NCBI RefSeq assembly: GCF_002135355.1
Contig: NZ_NEGE01000002.1
Location: 62,001 to 126,000 of the forward strand
Length of the DNA: 64,000 nucleotides
Source of the DNA: Acinetobacter sp. ANC 4169
GTDB taxonomy: Bacteria > Pseudomonadota > Gammaproteobacteria > Pseudomonadales > Moraxellaceae
Direction: 5' to 3'
Shown here: piece after piece, positions 28,567 to 36,682 of the stretch
Position numbering within the stretch: position 1 is the first letter of the stretch
Layout of the letters: each line of letters starts with the position of its first letter
Position numbers and translations under genes: made by a program
Notes under the pieces: model-generated
Told to the model about the DNA's origin: nothing
Seen by the model: only the letters and a program-made list of their open reading frames with translations
The model's database searches: none

Positions 28567-29367
28567 TTAATTGAAGCCCTTAAACAGGAAAAAACATCCT
28601 ACAATCACCAACAATAAGGCAAAACATTTTTTAAGCACTTGTGGTGATAATGCATGCGCTGCTTTTGCACCCAACTTTGCGGTAAAGAAGCTCATGAGAC
28701 TGATGCCTAAGAATGCATAAGTATGTACATAGCCAATACTATTGGGAACAGCTGCATGCGCTTTCATCCCAAAAATCATAAAGCCCAGAGCACCTGCAAT
28801 GGCAATCGGTAGACCACATGCAGCAGATGTTCCGACCGCCTTTTGCATCACCACACCATAACGGGTGAGATATGGCACAGTAACACTACCACCGCCAATC
28901 CCAAAAATGGCTGAAGCCACACCAATCACAGAACCTGCAGCAATTTGTTTACCTGTTGAAGGCAAAGATTTTGTTGGATCGACTGCCTTTTTAGCACCAG
29001 TAAACATGGTATATGCTACCCAAATCAAGAATAAACCAACAATGAGTTGAAGATGTATTCCTGAAAGCCATCCAGCAATGGCTGCTCCGGCAAAACAGCC
29101 GATCGCCATCGGTGGCGCCAGGTTTTTAAATACCGGCCACATCACCGCGCCATTTTTATGGTGTGCCATCAATGAGCTAATCGATGTAACGACGATTGTC
29201 GCGAGTGAAGTCCCTAACGCCAAATGCATAATGACATCAGGACTGTAATCCATTTGGGTAAAGACAATAAACAAGAGTGGGACGATAATCGTGCCACCAC
29301 CGACACCGAACAGACCTGCTGCAAATCCAGCAAGTGCCCCGATGGCTAAAAAAATAATAAGTTCCAC
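28567..29367 (-). CDS. TauE/SafE family membrane exporter
   Basis: The 266-residue protein has about eight membrane segments and the two internal repeats typical of the TauE/SafE (DUF81) family, seen as GLFGVGGGTIIVPLL (about 19-33) and AIFGIGGGSVTVPYL (about 155-170). Members export sulfite, sulfoacetate or related organosulfur anions, but many are uncharacterised. It starts with GTG at 29367, 44 bases after the flavin reductase gene, and is the last gene of the mesX-mesD operon. That context suggests a sulfur-containing substrate or by-product of the methionine system; this is inference. Confidence 0.85.
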   Translation of the reverse strand: MELIIFLAIGALAGFAAGLFGVGGGTIIVPLLFIVFTQMDYSPDVIMHLALGTSLATIVVTSISSLMAHHKNGAVMWPVFKNLAPPMAIGCFAGAAIAGWLSGIHLQLIVGLFLIWVAYTMFTGAKKAVDPTKSLPSTGKQIAAGSVIGVASAIFGIGGGSVTVPYLTRYGVVMQKAVGTSAACGLPIAIAGALGFMIFGMKAHAAVPNSIGYVHTYAFLGISLMSFFTAKLGAKAAHALSPQVLKKCFALLLVIVGCFFLFKGFN

Positions 29368-29411
29368 GATATACTGACTTTTAAAGAATAGAATATTGAA
29401 GCAATGATTAA

Positions 29412-29906
29412 TTAAGCAAGTTCGAGTTGACCGACTTGATGATAAGCACGGTTAAAATAGACTAGGCTTTCTTCTTGCTGACTTTGTTTAATCGCTAAGA
29501 CACGACATAAGAAAATGCTGTGTGTGCCGACGTTTTGAATCTCTTCAATTTGGCAATCAAAACTCACCATAGCATCTTCGAGAATCGGAGCACCTGTTTT
29601 TAGTGTTGTCCAAGCACCCAATTGAAATCGCTGTTCAGAACTGAATTTGCTCGATGCAAATGCATTTGAGATCTGTTCATGCTGTGTGCTGAGTACATTT
29701 ACTGATAGGACTTTATTTTCAATAAAATGTGCATGTGAGCGAGATGATTGATTCATACAAACCAGTAATGTCGGCGGTGTATCGGTCACACTACATACGG
29801 CGGATGCGGTGAAACCATGCATCCCTGCTGTACCTTGGGTTGTGATTACATTCACAGCAGTCGTTAACAAGGACATTGCATTTCTAAACTCGGTTGCTTC
29901 AATCAT
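29412..29906 (-). CDS. Flavin reductase-like protein (FMN-binding split barrel)
   Basis: The protein of about 164 residues is a flavin reductase-like domain: ATEFRNAMSLLTTAVNVITTQG at the N-terminus, GFTASAVCSVTDTPPTLLVCMNQSSRSHA, and a C-terminal LVYFNRAYHQV. Such enzymes use NAD(P)H to reduce free FMN or FAD for a partner monooxygenase. The open frame extends upstream to an ATG at 29978 (188 residues); I prefer 29906 because the domain begins there, but the longer form is possible. It lies between mesD and the TauE-family gene on the same strand. MesD is reported to need oxygen and MesX, so a reduced-flavin supplier is a sensible partner. Confidence 0.85.
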   Translation of the reverse strand: MIEATEFRNAMSLLTTAVNVITTQGTAGMHGFTASAVCSVTDTPPTLLVCMNQSSRSHAHFIENKVLSVNVLSTQHEQISNAFASSKFSSEQRFQLGAWTTLKTGAPILEDAMVSFDCQIEEIQNVGTHSIFLCRVLAIKQSQQEESLVYFNRAYHQVGQLELA

Positions 29907-30008
29907 CTCTTCTATCCCAAATGTATTTATGGCTTGTCTCTTACTCAAGTCAGGGAAATGGATGATTTGATATATCATCCACCCTGCACTTATTGAGACA
30001 GCTTAGAA

Positions 30009-31037
30009 TTAAGCGGTCAGTTCTTGACGAACAATGGCAGCACCTGCGCTTAATGCTTCGAGTTTACCGCGAGCGACTTGACGAGATAAAGGTGTCATGC
30101 CGCAGTTGGTCGATGGATAAAGCTTGTCAGCATCGACAAATTGCAGTGCTTTACGCAATGTATTCGCCACTTCCTCAGGGGTTTCGATTTGGTTGGTCGC
30201 CACATCAATCGCCCCAACCATGACTTTTTTGCCACGAATCAGTTCAATCAGATCCATCGGTACACGTGAATTTTGACATTCAAGAGAGATGATATCTAAC
30301 TTAGATTGTTGCAGCTTAGGGAATGCTTGCTCATATTGACGCCATTCATTGCCTAAAGTCTTTTTCCAATCGGTATTGGCTTTAATGCCATAACCGTAGC
30401 AAATGTGTACCGCAGTTTCACATTTCAGCCCTTCAAGCGCACGTTCTAAAGTCGCCACGCCCCAATCATTCACTTCATCAAAGAACACGTTAAAGGCAGG
30501 TTCATCAAACTGAATGATATCCACTCCTGCTGCCTCTAACTCAAGCGCCTCTTGGTTCAGAATTTTGGCAAATTCCCAAGCCAGTTTTTCACGGCTCTTA
30601 TAATGACCATCATAAAGCGTGTCAATCATAGTCATCGGACCAGGTAACGCCCATTTGATCGGTTGATTGGTTTGGCTACGCAAGAATTTCGCATCATCAA
30701 CAAAAACTGCTTTTTTACGCGAAACTTCACCCACCACTGATGGCACGCTGGCATCATAACGGTTACGGATACGCATGGTTTCACGTTTTTCAAAGTCCAC
30801 ACCTTCAAGATGCTCGATGAATGTAGTCACGAAGTGCTGACGGGTTTGTTCACCATCACTTACGATATCAATCCCGGCTTGGCGTTGCTCATGTAGAGAC
30901 AATTTTAAGGCATCACGTTTCGCTTCAAGCAACTCTTCGCCTTCAAGTTTCCAAGCTGACCAAAGTTTTTCAGGTTCTGCAAGCCAAGACGGTTTCGGTA
31001 AGCTGCCAGCAGTTGATGTTGGTAATAAAATGGCCAT
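30009..31037 (-). CDS. mesD: Core methionine synthase MesD (MetE catalytic-domain type)
   Basis: The 342-residue protein corresponds to the C-terminal catalytic half of MetE without the folate-binding N-terminal half. Zinc and homocysteine ligands can be seen: His and Cys in VHICYGYG, Glu in SLECQNSR and Cys in STNCGMTP, along with TAGSLPKP, SDGEQTR and DIIQFDEPAF. The MesD family, known from Acinetobacter and other aerobes, makes methionine from homocysteine without methyl-folate or cobalamin and needs oxygen and the DUF1852 protein. The adjacent DUF1852 gene (42 bases upstream) confirms the family. The methyl donor has not, to my knowledge, been identified. Confidence 0.9.
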   Translation of the reverse strand: MAILLPTSTAGSLPKPSWLAEPEKLWSAWKLEGEELLEAKRDALKLSLHEQRQAGIDIVSDGEQTRQHFVTTFIEHLEGVDFEKRETMRIRNRYDASVPSVVGEVSRKKAVFVDDAKFLRSQTNQPIKWALPGPMTMIDTLYDGHYKSREKLAWEFAKILNQEALELEAAGVDIIQFDEPAFNVFFDEVNDWGVATLERALEGLKCETAVHICYGYGIKANTDWKKTLGNEWRQYEQAFPKLQQSKLDIISLECQNSRVPMDLIELIRGKKVMVGAIDVATNQIETPEEVANTLRKALQFVDADKLYPSTNCGMTPLSRQVARGKLEALSAGAAIVRQELTA

Positions 31038-31079
31038 GTCTAATCTTCTTTCTCTAAATTCATTTATATGTGTGATGTA

Positions 31080-32078
31080 TTAGGCAGCGGTGTCTTGCTG
31101 AGCAGTTTCCACTTTGAAATTGGCAGCCCATTCATCAAGGATGTCTTTATAAGGCTTGATGAAGTTTTCTTCTGTCCATTTGCCTTGTTTCACAGCCAAT
31201 TCACCACGTTCAACACGGTCATAGACAATACGGGTTAATGAATAATCCCCATAGCTCAAGCTTGGCTGATACACCACACCTGCAGGTGAATTGGTATTAT
31301 AAATTTCAGGACGATAGATTCTTTGGAAGCTTTCCATAGTGCTGATCGCGCTGATCAATTCGAAATCAGTGTAATCACGTAATAAGTCACCTGCACAGTA
31401 GAATGCCAACGGCGCATTGCCATTTTCAGGCTTGAAGTAACGCACGCTTAAGCCCATTTTTGCGAAGTATTCATCGGTACGTGAGTAATCATCATTGGTA
31501 TATTCCACACCTAAAATCGGATGCACATTCGCGCTGCGGTAATACGTTTTAGTCGTTGAAACACTTAAACAAATCACAGGCTGTTTGTTAAATTCAGCTT
31601 TAAAGACCTCTGAATTCACGAGATGTTGATACAGCTTGCCGTGCAGGTCGCCAAAGTCTTCAGGCTTTTCATTAAACTTGCAGCCTAGTGCTGGCAATAC
31701 CACACTAAAGTCATAATCACGCACATAAGATGAAAAGCTGTTGCCAATCATGCCTTCAATACGTTCATTGGTATGATGATCGATAATGGTACTTTTTAAG
31801 GTTTCAATGAATGGGAAAGTTTGACCATTGCCTTCGATATCAATTTCTGCAGAGATGATATCGATTTCAAGTGAATAACGATCACCTTTTGGATTATCGA
31901 CCGTTGCCAAGCTATTAAAGCGGTTGTTAATCATTGCAAGTGTACGACGAAGATTTTCTTGGCGGCTTTCACCACGTGCCAAATTAGCAAAGTTAGTCGT
32001 CAAACGTGTATTGTTTGCTGGCTCGTAGTTCTCATCAAAACGGATTTTTTTAATTGAACATGCAAATTTATTGCTCAT
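31080..32078 (-). CDS. mesX: MesX (DUF1852), partner of MesD
   Basis: This is the DUF1852 protein, about 332 residues from the ATG at 32078 (NKFACSIKKIRFDENYEPA). The frame stays open to 32216, but the extra 46 codons are AT-rich and hydrophobic with no family character, so I excluded them. Visible features include TTNFANLARGESRQENLRRTL and SLEIDIISAEIDIEG; no cofactor motif is obvious. DUF1852 is required, with oxygen, for MesD methionine synthesis, and may oxidise or prepare the methyl donor. It is the first gene of the operon; two MetR-type boxes lie upstream at 32217 and 32406. Confidence 0.9.
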   Translation of the reverse strand: MSNKFACSIKKIRFDENYEPANNTRLTTNFANLARGESRQENLRRTLAMINNRFNSLATVDNPKGDRYSLEIDIISAEIDIEGNGQTFPFIETLKSTIIDHHTNERIEGMIGNSFSSYVRDYDFSVVLPALGCKFNEKPEDFGDLHGKLYQHLVNSEVFKAEFNKQPVICLSVSTTKTYYRSANVHPILGVEYTNDDYSRTDEYFAKMGLSVRYFKPENGNAPLAFYCAGDLLRDYTDFELISAISTMESFQRIYRPEIYNTNSPAGVVYQPSLSYGDYSLTRIVYDRVERGELAVKQGKWTEENFIKPYKDILDEWAANFKVETAQQDTAA

Positions 32079-32216
32079 GGTATTCACTGCCCTAATTTCT
32101 AAAAAATAAATCAAAATTTCTGTATGGAGCAATTTATACGTGAATTCAAAGATGAATAAAAATGATTTAACCTCAACATAAAGTGAGAAAAATTCATTTT
32201 TAGCAGTGTGATTCAA

Positions 32217-32229
32217 TGAAATTCATTCA
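32217..32229. promoter_or_regulatory. Candidate MetR box upstream of mesX
   Basis: TGAAATTCATTCA matches the MetR consensus TGAANNTNNTTCA exactly. It lies about 140 bases before the mesX start. MetR with homocysteine activates metE-type genes in other gammaproteobacteria, so control of mesXD is plausible. Confidence 0.6.
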
Positions 32230-32405
32230 AACAGCTGAAATTAAGAGAGGATTATCTGAGTAATAATTACTACTAAAAAAAATATAATTAATTAAATAAC
32301 AATAACTTATTGTGATTTATCAATAAAACTTAATAGCAGCATCTAAAGCCTACAAACTAAATCCAATACCTATTTATTCAGATTTAAGCGCTAATGAGGA
32401 AAGCT

Positions 32406-32418
32406 TGAATTTCATTCA
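32406..32418. promoter_or_regulatory. Second candidate MetR box in the mesX-queH intergenic region
   Basis: TGAATTTCATTCA again matches TGAANNTNNTTCA, with only one internal base different from the box at 32217. It lies about 100 bases before the queH start and about 330 bases before mesX. The rest of this 441-base gap (32079-32519) is AT-rich with no other recognised element. Confidence 0.55.
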
Positions 32419-32519
32419 AAGTGAATCTAGCTCATTTTAAGATGAGAAAAGATCAACCTATTCATTCTTTTTAGACCAAGCAAATCACTAGAATAGTAGG
32501 TCTAGATTTAAAGCTTATA

Positions 32520-33196
32520 ATGATTATGTCGAACAAACTCGAACGCCAAAAACTGACTTTGCCAGAAGGTCATGACAAACTTCTGCTCCACTCTTGCTGT
32601 GCACCATGCTCAGGTGAAGTGATGGAAACATTGATTGAATCGGGCATCGACTTTTCAATCTTCTTTTATAACCCTAATATTCACCCCGTCAAAGAATATG
32701 AAATCCGTAAAGAGGAGAATATCCGCTTTGCAGAAAAGCACAATATTCCATTTATCGACTGTGACTACGACACAGACAACTCTGGTTTCAACGCGCCAAA
32801 GGCATGGAAAATGAACCTGAAAAAGGCATCCGCTGTACCATGTGTTTCGATATGCGCTTTGAACGCACTGCCCTGTATGCAGCAGAAAATGGTTTTAGCC
32901 TGATCAGTAGCTCATTGGGTATTTCACGCTGGAAAAATATGAAACAGATTAATGATTGTGGTCATCGTTCTGCTTCACATTACCCAAGCATTACTTATTG
33001 GGACTATAACTGGCGTAAAAATGGCGGTGCTGTACGTATGCTAGAAATCAGTAAAAATGAGGAATTTTATCAACAGGAATACTGTGGCTGCGTGTATTCA
33101 CTGCGAGATACCAACCGCTGGCGTATGAGCCAAGGCCGAGATCGAATCAAACTTGGGGTGAAATTCTATTCTAATGCCAAGGATGATGAAGATTAA
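32520..33196 (+). pseudogene. queH: Epoxyqueuosine reductase QueH, frameshifted
   Basis: Two overlapping frames together encode one QueH (DUF208) protein, which reduces epoxyqueuosine to queuosine in tRNA with an iron-sulfur centre. The first (to 32903) has [34 protein letters not shown] and [10 protein letters not shown]. The second (open from 32804 to 33196) has [42 protein letters not shown] and [15 protein letters not shown]. The expected [16 protein letters not shown] junction is restored if two bases, a CT/TC duplication at about 32781-32783 (AACTCTGG for AACTGG), are removed. All cysteine motifs survive on either side, so the break is recent or a sequencing error. Confidence 0.85.
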
Positions 33197-33221
33197 CAAT
33201 GATCCTTGAAGTAACAGTCCT

Positions 33222-34622
33222 TTAAACCTCTGTCGCTGCATACCAATTCTTCCAAGAACTGGTTCCGCGTACTTCAATCGGTACAGTTGGAATCAGTTTT
33301 TCTTTTAACACTTGGGTTTGTTCTACCGCCTTGGCGAGTCTTGCTTTAACTGAATGAATACATTCTCGATCACCAAATTCACAGCGGTCTAAGCTTGTCC
33401 CGCCACACGGTCCATTGGCTAAACCCTTCGGACAGGTTTCCGGGCAGATATATAAGGTATCGCCCAAACGGCATTGCCCACAACTTTCACAGCCGACAAT
33501 ACTATGCTTGCTGATGAATTCAGTTTTCAGCAAGGTTTTTGCAGCAGCCTTGCGTTCCCAAAATGGCGATTTAAAAATAAAGCGGCCGACACCCTTGGCA
33601 ATTTTTGAATCAAATAAAGCATCATGCATTAAATGTAATTGATAATATTTAATCATCTGACTAGATGATGGCTGGCGGGAAAAAGAAGATAGTTCCGGTA
33701 TGAACTCCTTCCCCGTTTTAATTTGCCATAAGGACATCCACAGCGATTCAAGCGCATCTAAACCCAGATGCCGATATTGCTCAATATAACTTTCCAGCAG
33801 CATCTGTTCTTCAGGTTTATGACACGCAGATAAATCAACACCGGAAAATCCAAGCTGTTTGCACATCAAAATTTGTAAAGCACAGCGCAAATAAACCCGC
33901 TCGCTCAGTCCAGCCTGTTTCTCATCTGCCAATACTTTGAGCATATGCGGCGTAATGACAATCCCTGCAACTTTATTTTTTACCATAAAGTTGGCGCGCG
34001 CTAAACTGAGCGGCATCACACATGCGAGGATTTTCTGTGGGTAATGGTGGCGTTTTAAAAATGCCTTGGCCTGCTTGAGCGCATCAATGTCATAACCCAA
34101 TTGGGTGATAATAAAATCAGCACCCGCTTTGATCTTCTTATGCAGTTTTAAGTACTGGGCATCGCGTTCTGCTTCAACATATTTAAACGGGTTAAATGCA
34201 ACGCCAATGCAAAATCCGCCAGATTGTTTGGCCGCCATGACAGCATTGACGGACTCCAGATATCGGCTACGTTCTGTTCCATCTTTTCCATCATGATGTT
34301 CTTTTAGCTTGTCGCCCGTCAGCAATAAAAGATTGTTGATATTAGCCGCCTTAGCTTGCTGTAGGAATAACTCAAAATCCTGAATATCCCGTCCTTTGCC
34401 AGCAAAATGCAGAACCTTTTCCACTGAGTCTGGATATCGCTTACTCGCTTCAAGCGGCGCCATGTCATGATCTGAATGTACACGGTCTGCCAAAGTCATT
34501 ACAGCAGGATAGCCAGCAAATGCCGTTTTCACGGGAAAAATCTCATTTAATGAAGTGAGATATTCCACCAGAATACAAAACTGGTTTTGCTGAAAAAAGG
34601 AGGATAATTGGGGCATATACAA
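33222..34622 (-). CDS. Methylenetetrahydrofolate reductase-like protein with MetV-type Cys tail
   Basis: The 466-residue protein has an N-terminal MetF-like TIM barrel (about residues 15-300, with LVEYLT, VMTLADRVHSDHDM, NINNLLLLTGD and GVAFNPF) and a C-terminal cysteine-rich domain (about 375-420: CESCGQCRLGDTLYICPETCPKGLANGPCGG) of the MetV/zinc type. Homologous fused or split MetF-MetV proteins use iron-sulfur or other electron donors instead of NADH. It would supply or use 5-methyl-folate. It is convergent with queH, close to the mesXD operon, and may act in a related one-carbon step. Exact donor and direction are unknown. Confidence 0.75.
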   Translation of the reverse strand: MYMPQLSSFFQQNQFCILVEYLTSLNEIFPVKTAFAGYPAVMTLADRVHSDHDMAPLEASKRYPDSVEKVLHFAGKGRDIQDFELFLQQAKAANINNLLLLTGDKLKEHHDGKDGTERSRYLESVNAVMAAKQSGGFCIGVAFNPFKYVEAERDAQYLKLHKKIKAGADFIITQLGYDIDALKQAKAFLKRHHYPQKILACVMPLSLARANFMVKNKVAGIVITPHMLKVLADEKQAGLSERVYLRCALQILMCKQLGFSGVDLSACHKPEEQMLLESYIEQYRHLGLDALESLWMSLWQIKTGKEFIPELSSFSRQPSSSQMIKYYQLHLMHDALFDSKIAKGVGRFIFKSPFWERKAAAKTLLKTEFISKHSIVGCESCGQCRLGDTLYICPETCPKGLANGPCGGTSLDRCEFGDRECIHSVKARLAKAVEQTQVLKEKLIPTVPIEVRGTSSWKNWYAATEV

Positions 34623-35012
34623 AGTAGATCTAAAGGATCAGAAAAAGATTGAGCTGAATTATAGGCCAGAAAGATTGAAATACCACTTGCCACTACCAAT
34701 AAATAGCGGTGGCAGAATTGATACTTATTAAGTGGTAGTTATTCCCAGATCTTTTTTGCTACCTCATTCATCAGCTTGATTTTCTTGCATTGGGTAAAAC
34801 ATTCATCTAAAAAAACTATCAAATGAAAATCAAATTATGCTGAGCTGCGTAGACCAGTCATCTACGAATACCAACATTAACACAAGCCACAATTTATAAA
34901 ATCAAGCAGCTTATAAACACAACAGTGTAATTACAGCTCTCTAATACAATAACAAGAATATTCAGGCAGAGATGCAGCTAAGCGTACCCGGCATCCATAT
35001 TTTAGTAGGTAA
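34623..35012. other. Intergenic region with nested inverted repeats
   Basis: This 390-base gap has no gene. At 34681-34737 it has a nested inverted repeat: outer TACCACTT with AAGTGGTA and inner TGCCAC with GTGGCA. On the minus strand it lies 60-115 bases before the MetF-like start, so it could be a structured leader or a protein site. The rest is featureless. Confidence 0.45.
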
Positions 35013-35204
35013 ATGCTTATGATTAATCCAGATAAAGAAACCGATGAAGAAGTGAATGAAGAATTTCCAGAAGAGGAATTAGACCCGCAAGAAAAGCAGG
35101 ATCGGGAGATTCAGCGTGGTCAGTTAGGCGTAGACAAAGACCCCCAGATAAAACGAGACCAGATCCGTCAGAGACATGAGGATGAAGAGGATCAGAATCT
35201 ATAG
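35013..35204 (+). CDS. Small highly acidic protein
   Basis: The frame encodes 63 residues, almost all polar and charged (DKETDEEVNEEFPEEELDPQEKQDREIQRG and RQRHEDEEDQN), with no membrane segment; it is probably disordered. A TAGG lies before the ATG at 35013, and a second in-frame ATG at 35019 is possible. The very biased acidic composition is unlike random frames, so a real gene is likely. No partner or function can be named. Confidence 0.6.
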   Translation: MLMINPDKETDEEVNEEFPEEELDPQEKQDREIQRGQLGVDKDPQIKRDQIRQRHEDEEDQNL

Positions 35205-35269
35205 CTGATGTCCTTTAATCCAATAAAGGCCTAATTGCATTTTCTCAACCGAGCACTTCTTTTATATAG

Positions 35270-35835
35270 CTACGCCAAAATGATCGTCGGAACAATAAAA
35301 CCGACTGTCACTAATATGCCATGAAAAATTGAAGCATAGGGTTCAGACAACATCGCTACCTGTTTCATTGGCGAGGTTCACGGTGACATCTGCAAAGCAA
35401 GCAAGCCGATAAAGCCTAGCTGCCATTTAATATTTTCATGGGCTTGTAGATGCTGTCTATAGGCATAGGCCAGTAATATCGCCGAAAAAATAATTTCAAA
35501 AATCCAGGACCAGATGCCCCATTTTCCCCACACACCAAAACCTAAATATTGCTCGGCATAAGGGTATAAGGCCAGATCGGCATTATGCATGGGAATATCT
35601 GCGACAAAATGCAACAAACAAGACAATGCCGCTACTGCTGCAATTCGCTTATCTTTTAGAAAAAATGCACCCCAAACGATTGCCATCAGCAAGGAATGAT
35701 CCTAATCAATAAAGGTCAAATCAAAATATAAATAAGGTAACGCGAGTAAATTGGGTGTTACTTTCTCAATGCCAATCGCGACCAAGATACCATTCATGAC
35801 ATCAAGGAAACCTGCACCCAAAATACATGCTCTTT
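35270..35835 (-). pseudogene. Broken multi-pass membrane protein gene
   Basis: One minus-strand frame encodes a membrane protein of about 185 residues interrupted by TAG at 35702-35704 and TGA at 35378-35380. Reading through gives GAGFLDVMNGILVAIGIEKV, then after the first stop DHSLLMAIVWGAFFL, LLHFVADIPMHNADLALYPYAEQYLGFGVWGKWGIWSW, and after the second stop SEPYASIFHGILVTVGFIVPTIILA. The conserved HSLLM and HFVADxPMHN pattern is shared with uncharacterised membrane proteins of the metal-dependent hydrolase type. The likely ATG at 35828 is one base out of frame, so at least three lesions exist. It is decaying. Confidence 0.75.
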
Positions 35836-35950
35836 CCTTATATTTTTTAACTTTTATGCTTTTAAATTTTTCTATTTCAGCATGATGTCACAGAAAAATT
35901 TACATCATCAAGCCAGAAGCATCATACATTTTTTAAAATGGGTGAGCGCT

Positions 35951-36682
35951 TTATTCCTTGGATACTTCCTCAACCCTCTGCTCTCTGGTATCACTTTGAA
36001 TCAGGCCATCGACCAGGTTAATGGTTCGATCACAGGTCGCTGAAAGACGCGGATCATGTGTCACTAACAGCACAGCACAATCCCGTTCCTGATGTACCTT
36101 ACGAAACAGGGCAAACATTTCTTCTGCAGTTTGCGTGTCCAGATTTCCAGTCGGTTCATCTGCCAGTAATAGAGCCGGATGGGTAATTAAAGCTCTGGCA
36201 ATCGCTACACGCTGCTGCTGTCCACCAGACAGCTCATTTGGTTTTCGGTCAGCAAATTTTTCCAGCCCGACTGCCGAAAGTAATTCACGCGCCCTATCAA
36301 TGGCCTGTTTATCAGGCCGACCGTGGGTCAGCATTAGAGGCATCAGGATATTATGCAGTGCAGTAAAGGCCTGAATCAGGTGATGAAACTGGAATACAAA
36401 GCCAATGCTATTGCCACGTAGTGCAGTCCGTTCAGTATCATCCATTTTACTGGTCGGTTGCCCCAGCAAATATAATTCCCCACTACTCGGCTGATCCAAG
36501 AGTCCCAAAATATTTAATAAGGTACTTTTTCCGGAACCTGAAGGACCAATCAGCGCAGCAAAATCTTGCCGTTCTATACATAGATCAATGCCATGCAAGA
36601 CTTCCACCTCATTGGGCTGACCAATGTTATAGGATTTGCGTAGCGCCTCTAGACGCAAAACTTCCTGTGACTGTTCAGACAT
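35951..36682 (-). CDS. ABC transporter ATP-binding protein (LolD/MacB/DevA-like)
   Basis: The 243-residue ATPase has Walker [10 protein letters not shown] (about 44-52), Q-loop FVFQFHHL, signature [15 protein letters not shown] (about 152) and Walker [12 protein letters not shown] (about 173). It belongs to the LolD/MacB/FtsE group that drives mechanotransmission rather than uptake. Its start overlaps the stop of the permease gene by 8 bases. With the permease and HlyD-type adaptor upstream it makes a three-part exporter that pushes a substrate across the envelope, probably with an outer-membrane channel encoded elsewhere. The substrate is unknown. Confidence 0.9.
   Translation of the reverse strand: MSEQSQEVLRLEALRKSYNIGQPNEVEVLHGIDLCIERQDFAALIGPSGSGKSTLLNILGLLDQPSSGELYLLGQPTSKMDDTERTALRGNSIGFVFQFHHLIQAFTALHNILMPLMLTHGRPDKQAIDRARELLSAVGLEKFADRKPNELSGGQQQRVAIARALITHPALLLADEPTGNLDTQTAEEMFALFRKVHQERDCAVLLVTHDPRLSATCDRTINLVDGLIQSDTREQRVEEVSKE

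Noticed and set aside
32079..32216. N-terminal extension of MesX by 46 codons
   Set aside because: Hydrophobic and AT-rich sequence without DUF1852 character; the ATG at 32078 directly begins the conserved part.
32804..33196. Independent gene for the second half of QueH
   Set aside because: It lacks its own ribosome-binding site and begins in the wrong frame within the first half; removing two bases joins both into one QueH.
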